A stretch of 64,000 nucleotides of DNA from Sisyra terminalis (taxonomy: Eukaryota > Arthropoda > Insecta > Neuroptera > Sisyridae): NCBI GenBank assembly GCA_958496175.1, contig OY292277.1, positions 49,983,050-50,047,049 on the forward strand, in the 5' to 3' direction. How positions within the stretch are numbered: position 1 is the first letter of the stretch; every line of letters begins with the position of its first letter. Below are positions 13,832 through 25,943 of the stretch, one piece after another. A program made the position numbers and the translations under genes. Below the pieces are notes generated by a model. That model was not told the origin of the DNA. It made no database searches and saw nothing but the letters and a program-made list of their open reading frames with translations.

Positions 13832-13868
13832 AGCCCTGAAGAAGTCAGGATTAACTGACGAAACGTTG
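13832..13868 (+). other. hammerhead-like core motif
   Basis: CTGAAGA (13,836-13,842) is followed by one extra A, a five-base stem GTCAG/CTGAC with a GATTAA loop, then GAAAC (13,860-13,864). CUGANGA...GAAA is the conserved hammerhead ribozyme core; the extra A before stem II departs from the canonical form. Such motifs are known in Penelope-like retroelements. I do not see a reverse transcriptase here, so the host element is unidentified. Confidence 0.4.
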
Positions 13869-13925
13869 GCGAAAAAATAAATAAGATTCTACAAGAAGTT
13901 TCGTCTTTATTGCCCACAATTTAAT

Positions 13926-15021
13926 TATTATATTTAAAAAGACAAGAACTTAAACAACATGAATATTTAAATATAAAGTTTAAATTTAGACCCAACACTA
14001 ATATAACTATTGAAACTTGGTACATCCTGAAGATAGCTACATAGTTATTTTTTCTATTTAAATTTTGGCGAAATGTTTCCTTCTTGGTTAAAATAAGGTA
14101 AAGAGAAAATAAGAGCAAACATTTTTTATGATTTGAATGTAATTTTCTTAAATGGATAATTTTATCTAATAGTTTGAAACTTCAATAAAGTTATGAACGT
14201 TAATTTGTTTTTATCAATACTTTAATGAGCGATTAAGCTTTACTAGAGTGACTTTTTATTAATCCTGGATCTCACGTAGTTCATTACGGTTTTAATATGT
14301 TCGTTAGAAATTCGTCCATATACAAACCAATAATCTTTAATCCGCAAAGTAGACGTTTGGCTGCGATATTAACGATTGTAGATAAAAATTTGTGGAATCC
14401 TATCTCATATCTCGAACTTCCGATAAAAGGGGAAAGCCAACGACTAAATAGCACTAAAATAAAATTGACCGTGGACCAATATCAAACTGTTTTCCTCTTA
14501 ACCCCTCATCCCTGTCCCCCCACCGATAGTGTTAGTCACGCGAAAAGTGAGAAAATTTCATACGGCTAACCAAGTTTTATTAAAGCTATCGAAACTCTTG
14601 GCTCTTTTAACGGTGGATGGGTATTGTGTGGTTTGCGTGTTGTTGCAAATGTTACACGAAAGTAATGCCCGATAACGTCGTTCTTTCCAACTTTAATATG
14701 TTTTACCTTCGTCTTGCAATTTTTAACCACATGAAAATGTTGGGGGGTAAGAGATAGCAGGGTGGTCGGTACAGTTCAGAAGAAGAAGGGCTACATTGCA
14801 TACTTCACGCCCCATTAAGCTTTAACTACTTCCGTCATTATTATAATATTAGACGTAAAATTATGTGCTGGCCATCACTAGTTAACCTCCAGCTATTCTT
14901 GGAAAAGTGTACGATAGATATTAATCGAAAAAGAATCCAACGAACCATTTCGTACTTCTTCGTTTTATATGTCCAGGAAGTATGTATTGATTCGGGAAAA
15001 TTTTCAATTTTGACCAAAATA
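13926..15021. other. no gene seen; GC-richer patch
   Basis: The first half is AT-rich. From about 14,390 to 14,850 the sequence is GC-richer and not related to the repeats in the window. A 90-codon frame at 14,297-14,569 has no recognisable motif. It could be conserved non-coding DNA, but nothing here proves function. Confidence 0.35.
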
Positions 15022-16205
15022 TTTATACTAAACAACTGGGCCAAAAAAATCGACTATTTTTTTTTGGAAAGTATCTCGAAAATGTTATTCAAGGTGACCA
15101 AAAAACAATTTCGGGAAGCTGGTCTAGAGCGTGAAAAAATGGGCATAATTTATGAATTTTTTGTGACTCAACAAAAAGATCAATCGAAAATCTGTGAAAG
15201 AAGTTTTATAATTTAGATTTTAATATACAAATACAAATTTTTTCGTGTCAATTAAACTAAAAATGGCGGCTGTCCAGCATTTCTTCGGAGGCGCCTCATT
15301 TTTTAGACGGTTCCATGGCCGAAGATGTAACCTCCTTAATTTTGGTCCCGGAACAAAATCCTGAAAATTTTTAGTTTCTATATAACAACAGCAAGAGATG
15401 TACGTAGAATTTTTTTCCATATTTTGTTTTTTCGCGAAATGGTGCACGTTTGTACAAAACATTAAAATTTTCACTATAAAAAAAACGACAAAATTGTTGA
15501 TTAAAAAAAAACTATGCAATATTAAAAAAAATCATACGTACGTCTCCGGAGAAAAGTATTTCGAATGTACTGTCAAAATTTCGTATAGATCGATGAAGAT
15601 TTGCTCGAGTTATGTCTTCGGCCAGTTCAAAAAAAGTGATTTCGAGAAAAACGCGTTTTAAGTTTTAAGTACTATAAAATCATATTAAATGCGTATATAC
15701 CTTTAATCTGCGAAAGTTTGGGCATTTAGACATTTTTGCCGGCATCCATCCTTTGGTATGTTATTTTTAAGACCCTAAAGTACCTTTTAAGACAACAACA
15801 AAAATTGGTTTTTTCAAAATTCTAGACCAGCTTCCCCCCTTAATATTAATATTAAGAGGTCTATCATCTTTAATTTCGATTTTTTATTTGTGCTTTCATT
15901 TTTGCATCAATGCTGTCAAACTATCAAGGTAAAAAAATTTATCTGCACATATATTTATGGAAAATTAAATTCCCTTCAAAAAACGTCTCGTTAAAAATTT
16001 TTGCCAGACACGCCGTTTCCGAATAATCAAGCTTTAAAAATTGATATAATTTTTAGATTTATCTTCTTTATTTTGGAATTTCGTAACTAACAAACAAATA
16101 AATATATAGAAATAAACAATATAGATTCTTGAAGGGAATTTAATGCTCTACAAAAAAGGGATTCTTAACGTTTTTACATAAAATCACTCTTTCAAAATTG
16201 ATTCT
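15022..16205 (+). mobile_element. left half of foldback element Y, interrupted
   Basis: It starts with CTGGGCCAAAAAAATCGACT, as in the full Y copies, and runs to ATTTCGGGAA near 15,117. After a 0.7 kb insertion (W2) it resumes with TTAATATTAATATTAAGAGG near 15,840 and continues through the family's CTGCACATATATTT and CTCTACAAAAAAGG segments to about 16,205. The right arm is absent. Confidence 0.75.
15113..15838. mobile_element. TIR element W2 nested in Y
   Basis: The ends GAAGCTGGTCTAGA and TCTAGACCAGCTTCCCCCC are inverted repeats. The insertion interrupts the first Y copy, and about ten bases of Y appear lost at the left junction. Part of the interior (TTTCGAGAAAAACG) resembles family W at 10.0 kb. 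Open frames inside are short and overlap on both strands, with no known domain. Confidence 0.6.
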
Positions 16206-16760
16206 TTTTCTTCTTTCTAAAGCTTTTAAATTTATTCTTTTAATTCCATTTTTTATTGCACCGAAAATATTGGGGATTTCTTCGACAGATTAAGTATTTA
16301 AATTATATGAGAAGAGGGAGTAAATTCTTTGTGGTCTCCAATGAAGTTATCGGCCAGATTAATGTTAAAGGCATGGTTTAATTAAATAGGATTTTATCCT
16401 TGGATGAAAATTATCACCAACAGAAATAATCTTGACACAACTAAATTATAAACTTTAAGTTTGTGGTAATTACGGTTTTAAAAAAATTATAAAATTACAA
16501 CCAGGGGCGGAACTACGCCTCAAATCTTGGCGCCTAGATTATCAAAGAGAGATCAGTAATATTGAGGAGATTGGTTGGTTATTAAATTGAAATGGTGGTT
16601 CAATCAATAAAGTTTAAGTTAATGATAACATCGATTTAAAAATCATGAATTTTTCGGAAATACATAAACGTGATTTAAATATTTTTTCTTCGTTCTTTTA
16701 CTTTAATTTCGTGTTCTTCCAGAACGTATGATCTTCACTAGTCTACCTTACCACTATATA
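16206..16760. other. AT-rich spacer between Y copies
   Basis: No gene is seen. CAGGGGCGGAACTACGCC near 16,502 resembles the start of hAT-type elements, but no matching end was found. Confidence 0.35.
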
Positions 16761-17725
16761 TAAGGCTGGGCCAAAAAAATCGACAATTTTTTTTTGAAAA
16801 GTACATCAAAAATATTGTTCAAGGTGACAAAAAAACAATTTCGGGAAGGTTTGAGTCCTTAATATTAATATTAAGAGGTCTATCATCTTTAATTTCGATT
16901 TTTATTTGTGTTTTCATTTTTGCGTTAATGCTGTCAAACTATCAAGGTAAAAAATTAATCTGCACATATTTTCATAGAAATATTGTCTACAAAAAACGTT
17001 TCTGTGAAAATTTTTGCCAGACACGCCGTTTCCGGATAATCAAGCTTTAAACGTTGATATAATTTTTAAATTTATTTTTTTTATTTTGGATTTTTGTAAC
17101 TAACGAACAAATAAATATTTAGAAATGCACAATATAGATTCTTGAAAGGAATTTAATGTTCTACAATAAAGATTTCTTAACGTTTTTACATAAAATAACT
17201 TTTTTAAATGTTACTCACAAATAAAGTTGAAGGAAAAATTAAATTATAGTTTTTATCGTTGTTAAACTAATTTTGAAAGAATGATTTTATGTAAAAACGT
17301 TAAGACACCTTTTTTGTAGAGGATTAAATTCACTTCAAAAATCTATTTTGTTTATTTCTATATATTTATTTGTTTGTTAGTTACTAAATTCCAAAATAAA
17401 AAAGATAAATCTAAAAATTATATCAATGTTTAAAGTTTGATTATTCGGAAACGGCATGTCTGGCAAAAATTTTTAAAGAAACGTTTTTTGTAGGGAATTT
17501 AATTTTCCATAAATATATGTGCAGATAAATTTTTTTACCTTGATAGTTTGACAGCATTGACGCAAAAATGGAAGCACAAATAAAAAATCGAAAATAAAGA
17601 TGATAGACCTGTTAATATTAATTTTAAGGACTCAAACCTTCCCGATATTTTTTTTTGTCACCTTAAACAATATTTTCGATATACTTCTCAAAAAAAAAAA
17701 ATAGTCAATTTTTTTGGTCCAGTCT
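16761..17725. mobile_element. full foldback element Y
   Basis: The two arms are near reverse complements, centred near 17,243. They start TAAGGCTGGGCC and end GGTCCAGTCT. Each arm contains a TTAATATTAATATTAA-type palindrome about 100 bp from its end and a CTACAA...AACGTTTTTACATAAAAT block near the centre. Flanking ACTATATA (16,753-16,760) and ACTAAACA (17,726-17,733) match at six of eight bases, consistent with an old 8-bp target duplication. No protein is encoded. Confidence 0.85.
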
Positions 17726-17733
17726 ACTAAACA

Positions 17734-19429
17734 CTTTAGACTTCACTAAAGTAATTGCGAATAAAAAAGCCAAATTTTATTGTATCCCAGTACTTGATGT
17801 TTTGATATGGGAAATGGTGAAAAAAACCAAAGTGTAAAATAATTGTGGAACTTGTACTATGGGTAGTATGGGAGAATAATTTGATAAAAAAGTCATCACA
17901 AAAGTTGCGGGACGCTGGTGTGAGAATAGAATAATATTGTGCATTGCTTGGATATCTAAAGCAATCTATTTCCCATAGAAAATAACGGGATCGACGACGA
18001 TGGGGACAAATTCGGTTCGTATCCCATGAACCGCACGGAAAATGTAGAGTCTGCTGTATTCTTGTTGTTGTTTCCACACCAATCAGTCTCACTTTATCCT
18101 CATCAGTAAATTCCAATACAGTTTTTTTTTCCCAATTGCCAAACCACAAACGACACGACAACGAATGACGATAATTTCACACGAATGCATTGTTGCCTTA
18201 TTTCAGCATTAACCTTTGTAAAATCTCAATTTTTTTTTTTTGATAAATCGAAACTTTGATGTTAAAGTAATTTTCACAGTTTTTTTTTTTTGATAAGCCA
18301 AGCTTAGTTTTGCTTTTTACGGTAGCAGAAACTCTCTTTGATCAAGTAATAATTCATTTTTGTTTGGTTTTTCATCCCTTAATTTCAATATCAAATTCTG
18401 AGTTGAAAAATTGGTTTTATTTTTACAGTAAATAGGCTAAGAATTCCACAAATATACACAAAAACTTTTAAAGTTTTGTCGCTATTTTTTCTAGTGTTTG
18501 TTTAGGGAGGAAATCGAAAGAATTTCTTCGAATAATTCAAAGAAATTTATTGAAAGTAATAGATTCCATCGGTAATTGACCGAAGATTTTAGTTTGGGGA
18601 GGATTTGACTACTCTAAGGGTAGATTTTGTCAAGCTAGATAAAAGAATTACCTTGAGAATTATTTAGAGGAATCTTAATTAGATGGAGAGGTCCTTTAAT
18701 TTAAGTTTGAATTCAACTGCTTGGTAAGAAGAGGGCTTGAGCTTCTTCTAGATCTACTAAAGGACCAGGACTGAAAAGCCTTTGAAAACCGTAAAACGTA
18801 GAAAACAAAATAGTAGGATAAAACCCAATGGAAAAGGAAGACAAAGTTACAAAAATTCAAGGAAAAATAATTAACGGGAGATCTGAGGTAGGGAAGTGGA
18901 AGGAGGTGAGTTTTTAAGGGTAACGTTTAATTTCAATTTCTGACAATACAATTAGTTCTATGCAAAAAAGTTAAAGTTGTAGGTAATAAAAAGATTTAGT
19001 TTTTGGATTTTTTTGCATTTTTTAATTATTTTTTTTTTCTCGAAATCTGGTAAGAACTTACTTTCTTATGTCCCAAACTAACTGTAATTTATTTGATATA
19101 AAAGTTTTATTTTTTCATTTTATTTTGGCGAAATATCAAAAATGCACCAAAATTTTCAATTGAAAATTTTTCCGACTAATTATCAACTTTTTATAATAAT
19201 GATAAAAATGATTCATAAATGCCGCTCTAATAACAATCGGAATCTCAATGGCTATGTGTGGTTTTTCTGAACCTCAAATGCAACAATTAGCGTTGCTTAA
19301 AAATTTCTTTGCTTCGAATTCAAAATAAATTATTATATAATCGTTTCTTACATTGCTACGAACTCGTAACTATATTTTTTTCGAATATCATCCCTTATTT
19401 AGTGATGGCACATAAGATTGAAGTTTAAA
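17734..19429. other. no gene seen
   Basis: A 141-codon minus-strand frame (17,736-18,161) overlaps a GC-richer patch but shows no known domain and overlaps the junction with element Y. Poly-T runs occur near 18,230 and 18,280. The rest is AT-rich. Confidence 0.4.
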
Positions 19430-19974
19430 TGGTTCGAGAATTCTTTCGGGCACTTTGATGATCGATTTCATCCCTTAAACGTAGTATGTTTTCGGAAAAA
19501 TTTGCACACCGTGTACAGAAAGACGTATTCTTTTGATTGGCATCCTTAAATATTTTTTTTCAAATTTGACTTTTTAGTGAAAAATCAACGATGATTAACC
19601 CACGGTTTTTTTTTTGACTAAAAATGATTTCCTCTGTAATTTTTATGGTCGATTTCATCCCTTAAATGTGTTTTTTTTTTAGTAAAAGTTTGCACAGCAT
19701 GTACAGAAGGATATATACTTTCGATTGGCATCCTTAATTTTTTTTTTTTTTTTTTGAAATTTAACGTTTTCGTGAAAAATCAACGATGGTTAACCCACGT
19801 TTTTTTTTTTTATTGAAAAATTATTTCTTCTGGCAGTTCGATAATCGATTTCGTCCCTTAAACGTAGTTTGTTTTCGGTTACATTTGCTAAGCATGTACA
19901 GGAAGGACTTATACTTTCGATTGACATTCTAAAAATTTTTTTTTGATATTTGACGATTTTGATGAAAAACAATA
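19430..19974 (-). repeat. satellite array, about 188-bp unit (inverse orientation)
   Basis: Three units repeat with GATTGGCATCC-type blocks at about 19,537, 19,727 and 19,919, plus CATCCCTTAAACGT and TTAACCCACG blocks. They are reverse complements of the arrays at 26.6-28.3 and 30.8-31.9 kb. The array ends exactly where the large palindromic element begins. Confidence 0.85.
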
Positions 19975-20027
19975 TACCCTTTGACTTATGATTTGTTTTA
20001 TTAATTTAAATCAATGTATTTTTACAG

Positions 20028-20411
20028 ATTCAAGTTTCCTGAAAATTGATGACAAGGACAGTTTTGTTGGGGTTGAAGAAAGTATCATCAGTTTGAGAGA
20101 TAAATGTTAAGTAAGTGTCAGAGTTTTGAAACTTATAAATATTGTTCTAATTGACTTTTTCGCTACAGTAGAAGCAGATCGAAGACATTAGAGAATTATT
20201 CTTTGGATTTGAATTGTTCATCATTTTCAAATGGACGTTTGAAGAATGGAAGCGCATCGTTCGAGAATCTTCAATCAAATTCATCAAGGATCCATCATTT
20301 CCACAATTGGTATCTACCGAGAAGAATACCAATGGATTTACTACAACAATTAGTGGTGTAAATTGTGTTTCAATAATTCAGTTAAGTGAAGTGATAAAGA
20401 GGTTTAAGTGA
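20028..20411 (+). pseudogene. two-exon gene fragment in left arm, unrecognised protein
   Basis: A piece preceded by TTTTTACAG (from 20,028) reads SSFLKIDDKDSFVGVEES and ends at a TAA touching GTAAGT (20,111). After a 58-bp intron ending CTACAG, exon 2 (20,169-20,411) opens with a TAG and then reads KQIEDIRELFFGFELFIIF, ending in QLSEVIKRFK and a stop. The first residue cannot be placed, because no start exon lies inside the element. The in-frame stops argue for a dead copy. The right-arm copy lacks the second stop. I do not recognise the family. Confidence 0.5.
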
Positions 20412-20944
20412 TAAATAATCAATATATCAGAAAAATCAATTGCTAATTTATTACCTTAATATTTTTATAAATGCTTGTACCAATTGATACTTTTACATAA
20501 TTTTTATAAACAATTGTAAATATGCCAAAAACTGTTATTTTTTTAATTATACATATTTAATTGATATTTAACATTAATAAATTAAATTTAATAGAATACA
20601 TTGTTTCAATTCGACATACTCTACCCATCCTATTGAATTTTATTTTTCAGGGATTTTTTTTACAGTTAGAATACATATGAGTTAAATTAATAAGTAATAA
20701 GTTAACTATAATAAAAGGTATAATAATATAGGTAGGTATAATAAAATTAATAAGGAAAGAAAGTTAGGTAGGTAGTTTTTCGATATATTTTTGAATAATT
20801 CGATAAAAGCCAATATCGAAAAATATCTTAAACATGGTTGGGAAATTCTAATTATTTCGATCGAAAATATTTTCAATTTTCCACAAATCTCATTAGAATT
20901 GTTTATATATGAGTTTTAACGTCATTTACACATATCATATGATA

Positions 20945-21012
20945 GCCGCATCGCTAAGGTCGCCGCCACTACCACCGGAGCTGAGATCCCTGGTTCGAAT
21001 CCCGAAGGGGTA
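20945..21012 (+). repeat. tRNA-like sequence in palindrome arm
   Basis: TAGCCGCATCGCTAAGG resembles an A box and GGTTCGAATCCCG is a near-perfect B box at the right distance. It has no obvious seven-base acceptor stem, so it is more likely SINE-like than a working tRNA. Its mirror copy is at 25,346-25,413 (minus strand), with two substitutions. Confidence 0.5.
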
Positions 21013-21212
21013 AGTGTTTTTTCTTAAATATAATAATTGATTTCTGTTCCTTACAGCTTATCCTGCCACTAATTAACATTGATAATTGTTTCCAGACATT
21101 GTATCATCGAAATATTCGATCGAACAGTTCCAACCTTTCGGGGTTGGAAATGATCGATCGATCGATCGATGATGCAATATATTTTTCATTTTATTTTTGC
21201 TCATTGGTTTTG

Positions 21213-21272
21213 TGACGTCACTCAATTTTTGTATATATGACGTCACACATAAGTCGCCATCCAATGACGTCA
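21213..21272. promoter_or_regulatory. cluster of TGACGTCA palindromes
   Basis: Three perfect TGACGTCA octamers (21,213-21,220, 21,238-21,245 and 21,265-21,272) are followed by AGACGTCA. The octamer is the full CREB/ATF site. Another three perfect copies lie at 22,659, 22,672 and 22,685, and mirror copies are in the right arm, giving twelve within 6.4 kb. Whether they bind a factor is inference. Confidence 0.5.
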
Positions 21273-22883
21273 CCCAAAGACGTCATTCCCGAAGAATTCG
21301 AAAAGTGTGCGAGTTTTCGATTTTTGTGAAATAGGATATTGGGAATGGCTTAGTTACGTCACGGGAGGCCTAAAAAACATATCCTATAGTCATTCTTTTT
21401 CGTTTTTTTCCCGAAAATTTTCCGGCCGGAATTTTGAAAAATCCCAAAAACAGGCCAAAATTGCCGATTTCTTGCACTTTTTCCAACTTTAACGCGGTTT
21501 TTAGCGAAAACTATCGATCGTAGGTTATCGATAGTAGGCTCATTCGATACCGCTTGAATTACTCTATCGATGGTGTAAATTTGGTCCCGGAAAACCTTAA
21601 GGAAAAAAAGTTTTTTTTTCAACTTTACCGAAATTTCATTTCGTCGACTAAATGCACGTCGAAAATATGAATTTTTTTTTTCTCGATTTGTTTAATAAAA
21701 TTCACACCATAGATGCATTACGTTACCATCAAAGCATATATATAATAAAATCTCAACTTTTCGATATCGTTAATGGTTTTTTCGATTTTTAAATTTTACC
21801 TTTTGTGCTAGCTAATGCTATTTAATTACAAATTTGTTTTGTTAGAAAAAGGATCAAGGACCTTAAAGTGTTGCAATTTTATTCAAAACTTTGCCAAACG
21901 TCACACGGAGCCGCTTTGGTGAAAATATTTCCGGGAAATTCCAAGAAAATCTCAAGGTCAAATCTGTTTCACCAGATCGATTTTCATGGAATTTTCCGGA
22001 AAAATTTAAACCATAGGTTCTCCATGTTAAGATCGGAAAAGATGTCAAATCACATTGCATACTTTTAATGTCCTTGATCCTTTTTTACCATAAAACATAA
22101 ATGTTTTCAAATGAAGATACGTCTTCCATTTTAATCTTTTATATCGAAAAAAACGATTGAGATGATCGAAAAGTTGAGATTTTTTGGTATTGGGTTTTCG
22201 TTCGTAACATTGTGTAGCTATGGTGCGAGTTTCATCGGAAAATTCGAAGAAAAAATATTCGATTTTTTTTTTATAAAATCCACGTGCATCGGGTCGACGA
22301 AATGAAATTTCAGAGAAGTTGAAAAAAAAAGTTTTTCCCCTTAAGCTTTTCCGGGACCAAATTCACACCATCGATAGAGTAATTCAAGCGCTATCGAATA
22401 AGCTAACTATCGATAACCTACGATCGTTAGTTTTCGCTCAAATTGACGTTAAAGTTGGAAAAAGTTTAAAAAAGTGTCAATTTTGACCAGTTTTTCAGAT
22501 TTCTTGGGATTTTGGCCAAAAAATTTTCCCACTAAAAAATTCAAAATTCAAAAAAAGGATATGATTTTTAGGCCTCTCGCAGCATCCTTATGCCATACAC
22601 CAAATCCTATTTTACTAAAATCGAAAATTCGATATCCTCCCCCTCATTTTTTCGGGAATGACGTCATTTGATGACGTCATTGAGTGACGTCACATATGCA
22701 GGATCAAAAAAAAAAATATAACTCATCGATCGATCGATCCATTTCCAACCCCGAAAGGCTGGAACATCTCGATCGAATATTTCGTCCTTACAAACTCTGG
22801 AAACAAGGATTAATGATATTACATGATATTATATGCTGTAAGGAATAATTATTAATTATAATATTTGAAATAAAACCTGGGTC

Positions 22884-22953
22884 CTGGTCCATCCGGGAAT
22901 CGAACTCGTGATCTTCCGCTCGTGAGGTGCCGCTCATATCCACTTGGCCACGT
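22884..22953 (-). repeat. tRNA-like sequence, second type
   Basis: On the minus strand GTGGCCAAGTGG matches an A box and GAGTTCGATTCCCGG a B box, with a long variable-arm-like segment between them (GAGCGGCACCTCACGAGCGG). The mirror copy is at about 23,405-23,474 on the plus strand. The A and B boxes are better preserved than in the first type. Confidence 0.55.
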
Positions 22954-23404
22954 GAGTTATATGAATTGTTCGTTAAAACTTATATTTAAACAATTCTTAA
23001 TCAATTGGGACTTTGAATTTTTTTCGATCGAAATAATGGTAAGTTCCGAATAATAATTATCAGAAGTTGCTTTATATTTAAATTGGTGAAGATGTCTTAA
23101 TGTTTTTCTACATTATAATTTATTATTAATTATTTGAGATTAAAGGACTTAAATCTTAGAATTAGACGACGCCAAATTTCGTTTATAATTAATATAATAA
23201 TTAATAGTATTTGGATTATTTGAAATTTTGAGAAAATAAAATAATGTAAAAGATTATTAAAACATCTTCACCAATTTAAATATAAAGCAACTTCTGATAG
23301 ATTATTATTCGGAACTTACAATTATTTCGATCGAAAAAATTTTCTAAGTCTCGATTGATTAAGAATTGTTTAAATATAAGTTTTAAGAAACAATACATAT
23401 AACT

Positions 23405-23474
23405 CACGTGGCCAAGTGGATATGAGCGGCACCTCACGAGCGGAAGATCACGAGTTCGATTCCCGGATGGACCA
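23405..23474 (+). repeat. tRNA-like sequence, mirror of the copy at 22.9 kb
   Basis: This is the right-arm counterpart of the tRNA-like block at 22,884-22,953, essentially identical, close to the central spacer of the palindrome. Confidence 0.55.
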
Positions 23475-25345
23475 GGACCCAGGTTTTATTTCAAATATTA
23501 TAATTAATAATTATTCCTTACAGCATATAATATCATGTAATATCATTAATCCTTGTTTCCAGAGTTTGTAAGGACGAAATATTCGATCGAGATGTTCCAG
23601 CCTTTCGGGGTTGGAAATGGATCGATCGATCGATGAGTTATATTTTTTTTTTGATCCTGCATATGTGACGTCACTCAATGACGTCATCAAATGACGTCAT
23701 TCCCGAAAAAATGAGGGGGAGGATATCGAATTTTCGATTTTAGTAAAATAGGATTTGGTGTATGGCATAAGGATGCTGCGAGAGGCCTAAAAATCATATC
23801 CTTTTTTTGAATTTTGAATTTTTTAGTGGGAAAATTTTTTGGCCAAAATCCCAAGAAATCTGAAAAACTGGTCAAAATTGACACTTTTTTAAACTTTTTC
23901 CAACTTTAACGTCAATTTGAGCGAAAACTAACGATCGTAGGTTATCGATAGTTAGCTTATTCGATAGCGCTTGAATTACTCTATCGATGGTGTGAATTTG
24001 GTCCCGGAAAAGCTTAAGGGGAAAAACTTTTTTTTTCAACTTCTCTGAAATTTCATTTCGTCGACCCGATGCACGTGGATTTTATAAAAAAAAAATCGAA
24101 TATTTTTTCTTCGAATTTTCCGATGAAACTCGCACCATAGCTACACAATGTTACGAACGAAAACCCAATACCAAAAAATCTCAACTTTTCGATCATCTCA
24201 ATCGTTTTTTTCGATATAAAAGATTAAAATGGAAGACGTATCTTCATTTGAAAACATTTATGTTTTATGGTAAAAAAGGATCAAGGACATTAAAAGTATG
24301 CAATGTGATTTGACATCTTTTCCGATCTTAACATGGAGAACCTATGGTTTAAATTTTTCCGGAAAATTCCATGAAAATCGATCTGGTGAAACAGATTTGA
24401 CCTTGAGATTTTCTTGGAATTTCCCGGAAATATTTTCACCAAAGCGGCTCCGTGTGACGTTTGGCAAAGTTTTGAATAAAATTGCAACACTTTAAGGTCC
24501 TTGATCCTTTTTCTAACAAAACAAATTTGTAATTAAATAGCATTAGCTAGCACAAAAGGTAAAATTTAAAAATCGAAAAAACCATTAACGATATCGAAAA
24601 GTTGAGATTTTATTATATATATGCTTTGATGGTAACGTAATGCATCTATGGTGTGAATTTTATTAAACAAATCGAGAAAAAAAAAATTCATATTTTCGAC
24701 GTGCATTTAGTCGACGAAATGAAATTTCGGTAAAGTTGAAAAAAAAACTTTTTTTCCTTAAGGTTTTCCGGGACCAAATTTACACCATCGATAGAGTAAT
24801 TCAAGCGGTATCGAATGAGCCTACTATCGATAACCTACGATCGATAGTTTTCGCTAAAAACCGCGTTAAAGTTGGAAAAAGTGCAAGAAATCGGCAATTT
24901 TGGCCTGTTTTTGGGATTTTTCAAAATTCCGGCCGGAAAATTTTCGGGAAAAAAACGAAAAAGAATGACTATAGGATATGTTTTTTAGGCCTCCCGTGAC
25001 GTAACTAAGCCATTCCCAATATCCTATTTCACAAAAATCGAAAACTCGCACACTTTTCGAATTCTTCGGGAATGACGTCTTTGGGTGACGTCATTGGATG
25101 GCGACTTATGTGTGACGTCATATATACAAAAATTGAGTGACGTCACAAAACCAATGAGCAAAAATAAAATGAAAAATATATTGCATCATCGATCGATCGA
25201 TCGATCATTTCCAACCCCGAAAGGTTGAAACTGTTCGATCGAATATTTCGATGATACAATGTCTGGAAACAATTATCAATGTTAATTAGTGGCAGGATAA
25301 GCTGTAAGGAACAGAAATCAATTATTATATTTAAGAAAAAACACT

Positions 25346-25413
25346 TACCCCTTCGGGATTCGAACCAGAGACCTCAGCTCCGGTAGTGGCGGCGACCTTA
25401 GCGATGCGGCTAT
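25346..25413 (-). repeat. tRNA-like sequence, mirror of the copy at 20.9 kb
   Basis: This is the right-arm counterpart of 20,945-21,012, with two substitutions just before the B box. Confidence 0.5.
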
Positions 25414-25943
25414 CATATGATATGTGTAAATGACGTTAAAACTCATATATAAACAATTCTAATGAGATTTGTGGAAAATTGAAAATATTTTCGATCGAAA
25501 TAATTAGAATTTCCCAACCATGTTTAAGATATTTTTCGATATTGGCTTTTATCGAATTATTCAAAAATATATCGAAAAACTACCTACCTAACTTTCTTTC
25601 CTTATTAATTTTATTATACCTACCTATATTATTATACCTTTTATTATAGTTAACTTATTACTTATTAATTTAACTCATATGTATTCTAACTGTAAAAAAA
25701 ATCCCTGAAAAATAAAATTCAATAGGATGGGTAGAGTATGTCGAATTGAAACAATGTATTCTATTAAATTTAATTTATTAATGTTAAATATCAATTAAAT
25801 ATGTATAATTAAAAAAATAACAGTTTTTTGCATATTTACAATTGTTTATAAAAATTATGTAAAAGTATCAATTGGTACAAGCATTTATAAAAATATTAAG
25901 GTAATAAATTAGCAATTGATTTTTCTGATATATTGATTATTTA

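Larger units (their letters stand above)
20941..21965 (+). repeat. module M, copy 1 of 4
   Basis: The module runs from a tRNA-like block through a GATCGATC microsatellite (about 21,152-21,168) and a TGACGTCA cluster (21,213, 21,238 and 21,265). It then has a GGTCCCGGAAAA segment (about 21,583) and an AAGGATCAAGGACCTT segment to the sub-palindrome centre. Inverted copies are at about 21,968-22,985 and 24,393-25,417, and a direct copy at about 23,373-24,390. Copies 1 and 2 differ in sequence; copies 1 and 4, and 2 and 3, are nearly identical. Confidence 0.8.

Noticed and set aside
17736..18161. 141-codon minus-strand frame
   Set aside because: It reaches the border of foldback Y, has no known motif, and its composition is compatible with chance in a GC-richer patch.
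22884..23474. Functional tRNA genes in the palindrome
   Set aside because: A and B boxes are present, but a complete acceptor stem and standard arms could not be folded by eye.
21307..25051. Pairs of identical open frames of 61-87 codons in the palindrome arms
   Set aside because: They are mirror images created by the inverted arms, overlap each other on both strands and show no domain.
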